Below are positions 14,804 through 21,588 of a stretch of 43,549 nt of DNA, piece by piece. The stretch covers positions 1 to 43,549 of the forward strand of contig MWYV01000047.1 of NCBI GenBank assembly GCA_002050435.1, written 5' to 3'. The notes under the pieces were generated by a model. The model was not told the origin of the DNA, ran no database searches, and saw nothing but the letters and a program-made list of their open reading frames with translations. Each line of letters starts with the position of its first letter. Position 1 is the stretch's first letter. Made by a program: the position numbers and the translations under genes. The stretch comes from Chitinophagales bacterium 33-2 (GTDB taxonomy: Bacteria > Bacteroidota > Bacteroidia > Chitinophagales > Chitinophagaceae).

Positions 14804-15301
14804 ACTTTTTTTCCTGCTTACTTTATTTGAAGCCTTTTTCTTTGATGTGGTTTTGCCTTCAGCTTTCCTGGCAAGTTCTTTCTGTTTTTGCTTTTCCGTT
14901 TTAATATTTTCTTTGATCACGTTCCAGTATTCCTTACCATAGGAAACAAGAATTTCGGACCCTTTTGGTATCTCTTTTACGGATTCAATATAGGCACGCA
15001 ATCCATCATTTACATAATCGCAATTATTACTAATGCCTTTGATCCTGCTGATGCCTGAAGCATCATTGGCGTACCGCGCCAGTGCTTTTTTATAGGGCTT
15101 TGCATTGATCACATGATTCCTGTTAATTGTATACAGGTAACCATTATCACTTTCATTTTTTACTTCCTTCCAGCGGCTGACTTTTCCCTTGTACTCAACG
15201 ATCCTTGAGCCTTTGGGAATTAAAACTTTTGTAAATAGTCCGAGTCCTGAATCAGGAATGGTAGATTTTTTTACTACCAGGTGTTTTTCAAGTAATGCCA
15301 T
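14795..15301 (-). CDS. SET-domain protein with a lysine-rich tail
   Basis: The 168-residue protein contains a compact SET domain, the fold of protein-lysine methyltransferases. Seen motifs are DSGLGLFTKVLIPKGSRIVE, a GKVSRW strand, RYANDAS, NNCDY (in the place of the NHxC/N motif), and EIPKGSEILVSYGKEYW (the GEEL/DY region). The last 35 residues are almost all Lys, Ala, Ser and Arg (for example KKKASNKVSRKKSKK), resembling a histone tail or a nucleic-acid-binding extension. I chose the ATG at 15301. A longer frame back to 15460 would overlap the upstream Fe-S gene and adds no domain sequence. The target is unknown. Viral-type minimal SET enzymes are similarly small. Confidence 0.85.
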   Translation of the reverse strand: MALLEKHLVVKKSTIPDSGLGLFTKVLIPKGSRIVEYKGKVSRWKEVKNESDNGYLYTINRNHVINAKPYKKALARYANDASGISRIKGISNNCDYVNDGLRAYIESVKEIPKGSEILVSYGKEYWNVIKENIKTEKQKQKELARKAEGKTTSKKKASNKVSRKKSKK

Positions 15302-15392
15302 GTTTTTTGTAAAGGGCGTGAAGATATAGGGATTGTGATTAAATTGAAAAAATTCTTCAGGCGTTTTAGTTGCTTTATAATACGGATTGCTA

Positions 15393-16718
15393 TTAGGATT
15401 TCTGTTCCATTTCTCCCACCCAGTTGTCTCTTTCATCCGGGCTGAGTTTCCATGGCGCAAAATTGTTCTCTACATTACTGTACATGCCATTCCATTCTGC
15501 AGGCTGGTTACTCTCTTCTAGTGCCAGGTATCTTTTAAGCTGGTTAATGATATGTAGCGGGTGAATGAGTACAGGGCATGCCTGAACACAGGCCTGGCAA
15601 CTGGTACAGGCCCAGAGTTCTTCCGTAGTTATATAATCATGCAAAAGGCTTTTGCCATCATCCTGGAAGGATCCGTTTTTATTGATATTTCCTCCAACCA
15701 CTTCCAGGCGATCCCGGGTATCCATCATGATCTTGCGTGGAGAAAGCTTTTTACCGGTCTGGCTGGCAGGACAGGCAGCAGTACAACGCCCGCACTCTGT
15801 GCAGGAATAGGCATCCATCAAATTTTTCCAGCTCAGGTCAAATACATCTTTAGCTCCGAATCTTTTGGCTTCTTCCTGCTGCCCGTCGGCTGGAATGCTG
15901 CCCGGTTCCATAGCATACAAAACTTCTTTTTGTATCTCCGGCATATTAAACATTTTACCCTGTGGTTCCAGCCTTGCATAATAGGTATTTGGAAAAGCCA
16001 GTACCACATGCAGGTGCTTGGAGTAGGGGAGATAATTCAGGAAGACAAACACACCTGCAATATGCAACCACCATGCGGTTCTTTCAATGGCAACCAGCGT
16101 CGCTGTTTCAAAACCGGCAAACACAGGTGTAAGAAATCCCGAGATGAAAAAGTTTCCTGTCTGGAGATAATGATCCGCACCTTGTATCTGTAAAGCTTTA
16201 TCAGATGCATTCATCATCAGGAAAAGCGACATCAGAACGATCTCGAATACCAGGATGTAATTTGCGTCCTGCCTGGGCCATCCATCCAGCTCCGACACAT
16301 TCAGTCGTTTAACCCGAGTAAGGTTGCGTCTTAAAAGAAAGATCACACAGGAGGCGAGCACAAGAAAAGCCAGTATCTCAAAAAAATTAATCACGAAAGA
16401 ATAGAAACTTCCCAGGTAAGGAGCAAAAAGACGGTGGGTTCCAAAGATCCCGTCCAGTACGATTTCCAGGATTTCAATATTGATAATAATGAACCCGGCA
16501 TAAACTGCAAAATGGAGCAGCCCTACCAGCGGGTTGTCAAACATTCGTTTTTGACCGAATGCCATGAGCAGGAGTTGCTTCCACCTGTCGGGGTGTGGTT
16601 CCATTTTCTCATCCCGTCCCAATTGAATATTGTTACGAATGAGCTTTGCTTTTTTTATAAAGATCCAGATGGCAAGTGCCGCCATCAGGGAAAATAAAAT
16701 TTGTTGCACCAACTGCAT
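15393..16718 (-). CDS. Membrane Fe-S oxidoreductase subunit (HdrD/GlpC-like) with two 4Fe-4S motifs
   Basis: The 441-residue protein has an N-terminal membrane part with about five to six hydrophobic segments (residues 1-240). His residues in these segments could bind heme, as in NarI-like subunits. A cytoplasmic ferredoxin module follows: Cys306/309/312/316 (CTECGRCTAACP) and Cys371/374/377/381 (CTSCQACVQACP). It would pass electrons between a quinone pool and the CCG-domain subunit at 12116-12907. It lacks CCG domains itself, so the two proteins look complementary. They are separated by three unrelated genes. Confidence 0.85.
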   Translation of the reverse strand: MQLVQQILFSLMAALAIWIFIKKAKLIRNNIQLGRDEKMEPHPDRWKQLLLMAFGQKRMFDNPLVGLLHFAVYAGFIIINIEILEIVLDGIFGTHRLFAPYLGSFYSFVINFFEILAFLVLASCVIFLLRRNLTRVKRLNVSELDGWPRQDANYILVFEIVLMSLFLMMNASDKALQIQGADHYLQTGNFFISGFLTPVFAGFETATLVAIERTAWWLHIAGVFVFLNYLPYSKHLHVVLAFPNTYYARLEPQGKMFNMPEIQKEVLYAMEPGSIPADGQQEEAKRFGAKDVFDLSWKNLMDAYSCTECGRCTAACPASQTGKKLSPRKIMMDTRDRLEVVGGNINKNGSFQDDGKSLLHDYITTEELWACTSCQACVQACPVLIHPLHIINQLKRYLALEESNQPAEWNGMYSNVENNFAPWKLSPDERDNWVGEMEQKS

Positions 16719-16719
16719 A

Positions 16720-16727
16720 TAGTTTTG
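16720..16727 (+). promoter_or_regulatory. Possible promoter -7 box for the PyrR-like gene
   Basis: TAGTTTTG matches TAnnTTTG and lies 33 nt before the ATG, with TTTG at 16700-16703 spaced a little short (16 nt). It abuts the start of the divergent Fe-S gene. Confidence 0.4.
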
Positions 16728-16760
16728 CTAATTTAAGCGCTGTAAAAATAGGAGCTAAAA

Positions 16761-17270
16761 ATGGATTCAAACACAGAAACAAGGAATTGTGTATTAGACG
16801 CCGCTGCCATCACCCGCAAAATCAAAAGAATGGCACTGGAAATTGCGGAGCAGAACCATGAAGATAAAAACCTGGTGGTTGCTGCAATCAATGGTAATGG
16901 CGAAATTGTTGCCCGCTGCCTGATACAGGAGCTTCAAAAAATCGGCGGGTTTGAAATTTCCTATATCACCATTCAACTCAACAAAAAAGATCCCGGGAAT
17001 GTTCGTATTGAAAAAAACAGTGTTCCCGAACAAAAGGCTATTCTGCTTGTTGACGATGTGGCCAATTCCGGTCGCACCATGTTGTATGCCTTAAAACCTT
17101 TACTGGAAGTGCATCCTAAAAAAATACAAACCCTGGTACTGGTTGAAAGAAGCCATAAATTGTTTCCTGTGCAAACCGATTACAGGGGATTGTCGATTTC
17201 TACTACATTGCAGGAGCACATCACCGTGGAAACTGAAGGAAATCAGTTAACCGGTGCCTGGTTGTTCTGA
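16761..17270 (+). CDS. PyrR-like phosphoribosyltransferase
   Basis: The 169-residue protein is a type I PRTase. The PRPP loop is ILLVDDVANSGRTMLYAL, and VVAAINGNGEIVA is the early loop. The C-terminal part, LVLVERSHKLFPVQTDYRGL, is very like the PyrR bifunctional regulator/uracil PRTase. It could salvage a nucleobase or act in pyrimidine regulation. RNA binding cannot be assessed and no attenuator is seen near pyrF in this window. It has a clear Shine-Dalgarno-like AGGAG at 16750-16754, 6 nt before the ATG, which is unusual in this window. Its TGA directly abuts the TGA of the convergent gene. Confidence 0.8.
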   Translation: MDSNTETRNCVLDAAAITRKIKRMALEIAEQNHEDKNLVVAAINGNGEIVARCLIQELQKIGGFEISYITIQLNKKDPGNVRIEKNSVPEQKAILLVDDVANSGRTMLYALKPLLEVHPKKIQTLVLVERSHKLFPVQTDYRGLSISTTLQEHITVETEGNQLTGAWLF

Positions 17271-18209
17271 TCAGAAAGTGACCAGGTTCAATTTTAATTT
17301 TTTATTGGAAAGTTCAAGTGCAGGCGCTGGAATCTTCACCATGTTCAATACATAAAACGCTGAACGCAGGAATTTGCTGTTGGTTTTGATTCTGGTGAGA
17401 TCAATATCCGGTGACAGATACCATTGACGCGTTCGCGGAATATCTCTTCTATCAAAATTTAGGTTGCCGTTTTTATCGAAGCCAATATTTTCATAACCAC
17501 CAAACATGCCCTCTGCACCATAGCCAATGGCGAGATTCAACCAGGCTGGCATTTTATTGTTTTGCAAAACCGAACCCAGGTTAAAGCTGAGCCAGTAACT
17601 CTGCGCATTATAATCTTTCAGCAATCTTTCCGGCAAACTGCTGCCATATAATTGATTCACTCTTGCTTCCAGACCGGGATCCCGGTAATTTTTTTTGTGT
17701 GCCGAAAATTTCAATTGCATCCTTTGCTCTTTCCAGCCAAGTTCCTGTGCTGCAAAAAGCGATGCACCAAAAACATTCATGCCTACATCGGGCCAGCTCC
17801 AGCCCCAGTCTGCCGATAAGCCATCAAGGTATTCAATGGAGGTCATATAGAGCAGACTGCTCCCGGTGCCCAGCAACACCGCTGCTTTTTGATCCACTCC
17901 GGCCCACCTCCACATCGAACTCACAATGCGACTTGAATTATAAGTTGCCCATGCATGGCCGACCTTGTCCATCTGCTTCCATTCGCCAGCATCATTATAG
18001 GTATGAAAAGCAGTACGAGGAAAATCTTTGTACCAGGCTTCGTTAAAAAAGTAAATGGAAATACCATACCCTAATACGGAAGATCCGCCAACCAGCCATT
18101 TGCGCGCGGCATCGTTTTTTTGTAAAATGGTCGTGTCAGCAATGATTGTATGCTGAGCAAAGCAGGGAAGGGAAAGGCAAATAAAAATTTGAAACAGCCA
18201 TTTTCTCAC
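17271..18209 (-). CDS. DUF2279-like predicted periplasmic/outer-membrane protein
   Basis: The 312-residue protein starts with a signal peptide (RKWLFQIFICLSLPCFAQ). The segment MDKVGHAWATYNSSRIVSSM plus the later WGWSWPDVGMNVFGASLFAA fits the DUF2279/YfiM-like family, in which His and Asp residues are conserved. The family has no firm function. I chose the GTG at 18209. A perfect -7 box (18214-18221) lies just upstream, and earlier in-frame codons would fall before the promoter and encode no sensible signal. It is transcribed divergently from the phosphohexomutase and ends back-to-back with the PyrR-like gene. Confidence 0.7.
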   Translation of the reverse strand: MRKWLFQIFICLSLPCFAQHTIIADTTILQKNDAARKWLVGGSSVLGYGISIYFFNEAWYKDFPRTAFHTYNDAGEWKQMDKVGHAWATYNSSRIVSSMWRWAGVDQKAAVLLGTGSSLLYMTSIEYLDGLSADWGWSWPDVGMNVFGASLFAAQELGWKEQRMQLKFSAHKKNYRDPGLEARVNQLYGSSLPERLLKDYNAQSYWLSFNLGSVLQNNKMPAWLNLAIGYGAEGMFGGYENIGFDKNGNLNFDRRDIPRTRQWYLSPDIDLTRIKTNSKFLRSAFYVLNMVKIPAPALELSNKKLKLNLVTF

Positions 18210-18213
18210 TGCG

Positions 18214-18221
18214 CAAATGTA
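18214..18221 (-). promoter_or_regulatory. Promoter -7 box for the DUF2279-like gene
   Basis: TACATTTG on the minus strand is an exact TAnnTTTG match and ends 4 nt before the GTG start. The mRNA is predicted to be leaderless. Confidence 0.55.
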
Positions 18222-18260
18222 CGTAGACTTAACTTCGCAGGAAGTGACCGGCGCGTGATA

Positions 18261-18291
18261 TTGACAGATTATTACCGTAATATAAACTTTG
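18261..18291 (+). promoter_or_regulatory. Probable promoter of the phosphohexomutase gene
   Basis: TTG (18261-18263) is followed after 20 nt by AAACTTTG (18284-18291), which has one mismatch to TAnnTTTG. The ATG at 18295 comes 3 nt later. Confidence 0.45.
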
Positions 18292-18294
18292 AAC

Positions 18295-20022
18295 ATGAAC
18301 CAAACGATCCAACAGAATGTAAACAACTGGCTGAAAGGTGATTTTGATGAAGCAGTGAAAGCAGAGATCAGGCGCATGCAGGCCAATGGAGGCGATGAAC
18401 TTGCAGAAGCTTTTTACCGCAACCTTGAATTTGGAACTGGTGGGTTGCGGGGTATTATGGGAGTTGGCACAAATCGCATTAATAAATACACCATTGGGAT
18501 GGCCACGCAGGGTTATGCGAATTACCTGATTCAAAGTTTTCCCAAGGAACAGGTGAAAGTGGCGGTGGCACATGACTGCCGGAACAACAGCCGCTTTTAT
18601 GCCGAAACCGTTGCGCATGTTTTTGCCGCAAACGGTATCAAGGTTTTTTTGTTTGAAGACCTGCGTCCCACGCCTGAACTTTCTTTCATCATCAGGCACC
18701 TGGGCTGCAAAGGCGGTGTGGTTTGTACCGCATCGCATAATCCAAAAGAATACAATGGCTATAAAGCTTATTGGGAAGATGGCGGTCAGCTGGTTCCGCC
18801 CCACGATAAAGCCGTGATCGCAGAAGTGGAAAAGATCAAAGACCTCAGTGATGTAAAATGGAGTGGGGGCGAAGAAAATATTGAAATTGTTGGAAAAGAA
18901 ATCGACGATGCATATCTCGACATGCTGAAAGAACTGAGTGTGTATCCTGAGGTGATTAAAGAACAGAAGGACCTTAAGATTGTCTTCACTTCCATTCACG
19001 GCACAGGCATTACGCTTGTACCTCAGGTTTTGAAAAAGTTTGGTTTTGAAAACGTCCACATTGTAGAAGAACAGGCTACACCTGATGGAAATTTTCCAAC
19101 AGTGATATATCCAAACCCGGAAGAAAGTGAGGCCATGAGCATCGGACTTAAAAAAGCAGCTGAACTCGATGCGGATATCTTACTTGGAACCGATCCCGAT
19201 GCAGATCGTGTAGGTATCGGCGTAAAAGACAATGAAGGCAACTGGGTGCTGATGAATGGTAACCAGACTGCCGTACTTGCTTTTAATTATATAATTGAAA
19301 GCAGGAAGGAGAAAGGAATTGCACAGCCTAATGACATGGTAATTAAAACCATTGTAACAACCGATATGATCGATGTGATCGCAAAAGCCAATGGTGTGAA
19401 ATGCTATAATGTACTTACAGGTTTCAAATGGATCGCTGAAAAAATAAGAGAAAAAGAAGGGCAGGAAAATTATACCATTGGAGGCGAAGAAAGTTATGGA
19501 TTGATGATCGGTTCGCAGATCCGCGACAAGGATGCTATTTCTGCTGTAGCCATATTGTGTGAAATGGCCGCTTATGAAAAATCAAAAGGTAGAAGTTTGT
19601 ACCAGAAATTGTTATCACTTTACCAGCAATATGGCTTTTATCTTGAGGACCTGATTTCCATTACAAAGAAAGGAATGAACGGCCAGCAGGAGATCGCAGC
19701 CATGATGGAAGGTTACAGAAAAGATCCTCCAAAAATGCTTGGAGGAAGTAAAGTGATCCAATTGTTGGATTACGAAAAGCAGGTCAGCACAGAGATCGCA
19801 ACAGGTACAACAACCCCTATCCATCTTCCAAAGTCCAACGTATTACAGTTCCTGCTTGAAGACGGAAGCAAGATCAGTGCAAGGCCTTCAGGAACGGAAC
19901 CCAAGATCAAATTTTATTTCAGTGTAAAAACAACGCTTGGCGATACTGCGGATTTTAAAAAGGCGAAACAAATCCTGAAACAAAAGATCAACGCGATCAT
20001 TGAAGAAATGAATTTAAATTAA
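18295..20022 (+). CDS. Phosphoglucomutase/phosphomannomutase family protein
   Basis: The 575-residue protein is an alpha-D-phosphohexomutase. It has the phosphoserine loop TASHNPKEYNGYK with catalytic Ser147, the metal loop GTDPDADRVGIG, the sugar-binding loop GGEESYG, and the phosphate-binding C-terminal RPSGTEPKIKFYF. The early FGTGGLRGIMG is also diagnostic. It interconverts hexose 1- and 6-phosphates and feeds cell-envelope and storage sugar synthesis. The length fits the PgcA-type long group. Exact sugar preference is not decidable from motifs alone. It stands alone between divergent and convergent neighbours. Confidence 0.92.
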   Translation: MNQTIQQNVNNWLKGDFDEAVKAEIRRMQANGGDELAEAFYRNLEFGTGGLRGIMGVGTNRINKYTIGMATQGYANYLIQSFPKEQVKVAVAHDCRNNSRFYAETVAHVFAANGIKVFLFEDLRPTPELSFIIRHLGCKGGVVCTASHNPKEYNGYKAYWEDGGQLVPPHDKAVIAEVEKIKDLSDVKWSGGEENIEIVGKEIDDAYLDMLKELSVYPEVIKEQKDLKIVFTSIHGTGITLVPQVLKKFGFENVHIVEEQATPDGNFPTVIYPNPEESEAMSIGLKKAAELDADILLGTDPDADRVGIGVKDNEGNWVLMNGNQTAVLAFNYIIESRKEKGIAQPNDMVIKTIVTTDMIDVIAKANGVKCYNVLTGFKWIAEKIREKEGQENYTIGGEESYGLMIGSQIRDKDAISAVAILCEMAAYEKSKGRSLYQKLLSLYQQYGFYLEDLISITKKGMNGQQEIAAMMEGYRKDPPKMLGGSKVIQLLDYEKQVSTEIATGTTTPIHLPKSNVLQFLLEDGSKISARPSGTEPKIKFYFSVKTTLGDTADFKKAKQILKQKINAIIEEMNLN

Positions 20023-20055
20023 AGCCCTTCTTATCCTGGCTCACATCAACTCCTG

Positions 20056-20085
20056 AAAAACAAGATACCCGCGAGGGCGGGTATC
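20056..20085. terminator. Strong stem-loop in the convergent gap
   Basis: GATACCCGC (20064-20072) pairs perfectly with GCGGGTATC (20077-20085) around GAGG. A5 at 20056-20060 gives a U-tract on the minus strand, so it may terminate the methyltransferase gene (stop at 20206). For the plus strand there is no good U-tract, but the 9-bp stem could still help. Confidence 0.65.
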
Positions 20086-20205
20086 AAATCTTAGGCGGAT
20101 GGACTTAATAAGTTAAGCAGTTAGTAGTGGTTGGTAGGTCAAAGAAAGCCTGAATTTTTCCAATGTATTAACCAATTCGGTGAAAGGGATGTTTTCGGCG
20201 GTTAC

Positions 20206-20847
20206 TCAGGGCTTTTTCTCTCTGTTGAAAAATAACCAGGGAAACAGCATGGGCACTTTGTTCATGTAATTGCTGTAATCGGTTCCAAATTCCATCAGCA
20301 GTTTTTTTTCTTCCAGCCTGATCCCGATAAGGGTATATATTGTAATGACCACATTTGAAAGCAGTAGCGACCAGTAAGGGATGAACAGGAAAGCTCCCCA
20401 CAACGTCATAAAAGTGCCAAGGTAAAGGGGGTGTCTTAAGTGGTTGTGCAAACCGTCTGTCATGAGTTTTGCTGCTCCCGCTTCTGTCAAAAGACTTTTC
20501 AGTCCGCTCAGGCTCAAAAAATATTTCTTTATACAAAGCAGCATGATCACCAATCCAACGGAACCTGTAACAATACCTGCGCCTTTTAAAAGGAAGTTTG
20601 GATGAAAAACAAAAACGGTTTTTATGTTGAACTGGAACCAGACCACTGCGATCAGGGAAATAAATGCAAACAGCGTATAATACAGCCTGTAATACCTGGA
20701 ACCACTTCTAAACTTTTTTTGAAAACTTTTTTTAAAACCGGTAGCCGCAAACCAGCTATGCAGCCAACAAAAAATCATCCACACAAAAATCAATAGCAGG
20801 TGTTGCTGCAGCATGTCAAGGTTATTTTTTAGCAAGGGAGCCAGCAT
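20206..20847 (-). CDS. Membrane methyltransferase (isoprenylcysteine methyltransferase/NnrU-like)
   Basis: The 213-residue protein has about five hydrophobic segments. The C-terminal signature HNHLRHPLYLGTFMTLWG followed by RLEEKKLLMEFGTDYSNYM matches the ICMT/PEMT-like group of integral membrane methyltransferases, where the His-Pro and paired Glu residues line the SAM site. The substrate is unknown. In bacteria such enzymes methylate lipids or thiols. I used the ATG at 20847, only 14 nt from the divergent pcm ATG; an internal ATG at 20814 is also possible. Confidence 0.75.
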   Translation of the reverse strand: MLAPLLKNNLDMLQQHLLLIFVWMIFCWLHSWFAATGFKKSFQKKFRSGSRYYRLYYTLFAFISLIAVVWFQFNIKTVFVFHPNFLLKGAGIVTGSVGLVIMLLCIKKYFLSLSGLKSLLTEAGAAKLMTDGLHNHLRHPLYLGTFMTLWGAFLFIPYWSLLLSNVVITIYTLIGIRLEEKKLLMEFGTDYSNYMNKVPMLFPWLFFNREKKP

Positions 20848-20849
20848 GT

Positions 20850-20857
20850 TATATTTG
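20850..20857 (+). promoter_or_regulatory. Promoter -7 box for pcm
   Basis: TATATTTG matches the consensus exactly and ends 4 nt before the ATG at 20862. It falls within the 14-nt gap between divergent start codons. Confidence 0.55.
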
Positions 20858-20861
20858 CGGC

Positions 20862-21518
20862 ATGAGACAGACCGAAGATACGTACCGACATAAAGGATTA
20901 AGAAAAAAACTGGTAGATCTTGTCAGGTCGAAAGGGATAACCGATGAAAAAGTGCTTGAAGCCATTGCAACGATTCCCCGTCATTATTTCCTTGATTCCG
21001 CATTTGATGAAGTGGCCTATGAAGACAAGGCTTTCCCCATTGCAGCAAGCCAGACCATTTCGCAACCTTATACTGTTGCTTATCAGTCGCAATTGCTCGA
21101 AATAAAACCTTTTATTAAAGTGCTGGAAATAGGAACCGGTAGCGCTTACCAGGCTTCTGTATTAGCGGAGATGGGCGCCCAGGTTTTTACAATTGAAAGA
21201 CAAAAAGCCTTATTTGAGAACAACAAGCAATTTGATTTTATAAAGAAGTACCGCAACATCAAATTCTTTTACGGTGATGGGTATGAAGGTTTGCCTACTT
21301 ACGCACCCTTTGACCGGATCCTGATAACTGCAGCGGCTCCTGATATTCCCCCGCGTTTGATCACCCAGTTGAAAACCGGTGGAATGATGGTGATCCCGGT
21401 GGGCAGTGGAGAAGTTCAGGTGATGAAAAGACTGATTCGCCAGCCAGACGGCTCCATGAAAGAAGAAGTGTACGATAAATTCAGTTTTGTGCCCATGCTC
21501 CAGGGAAAAAAAGAGTAG
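20862..21518 (+). CDS. pcm: Protein-L-isoaspartate O-methyltransferase
   Basis: The 218-residue enzyme repairs isoaspartyl residues in damaged proteins using SAM. Motifs: the substrate-proximal PIAASQTISQPYTVAYQ, SAM motif I VLEIGTGSAYQASVLA, acidic TIERQ after strand 2, the GDGYEGLPTYAPFDRIL block, and the closing GGMMVIPVG. Length is normal for the family. The start is set by the -7 box ending 4 nt earlier. The next gene begins 70 nt downstream and has its own promoter-like sequence. Confidence 0.93.
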   Translation: MRQTEDTYRHKGLRKKLVDLVRSKGITDEKVLEAIATIPRHYFLDSAFDEVAYEDKAFPIAASQTISQPYTVAYQSQLLEIKPFIKVLEIGTGSAYQASVLAEMGAQVFTIERQKALFENNKQFDFIKKYRNIKFFYGDGYEGLPTYAPFDRILITAAAPDIPPRLITQLKTGGMMVIPVGSGEVQVMKRLIRQPDGSMKEEVYDKFSFVPMLQGKKE

Positions 21519-21544
21519 GCGCCTCAGGAAGCTCTTTGGGATCA

Positions 21545-21574
21545 TTTGCTTTTACTTAAACATGATTATCTTTC
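21545..21574 (+). promoter_or_regulatory. Probable promoter of the penicillin acylase-like gene
   Basis: TTTG (21545-21548) is followed after 18 nt by TATCTTTC (21567-21574), one mismatch from TAnnTTTG. The ATG at 21589 lies 14 nt further on. Confidence 0.5.
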
Positions 21575-21588
21575 GCTTCTAATTGTTT

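Noticed and set aside
15302..15460. Longer start for the SET-domain protein
   Set aside because: The extra 53 residues overlap the Fe-S gene end and carry no SET sequence. The ATG at 15301 is adequate.
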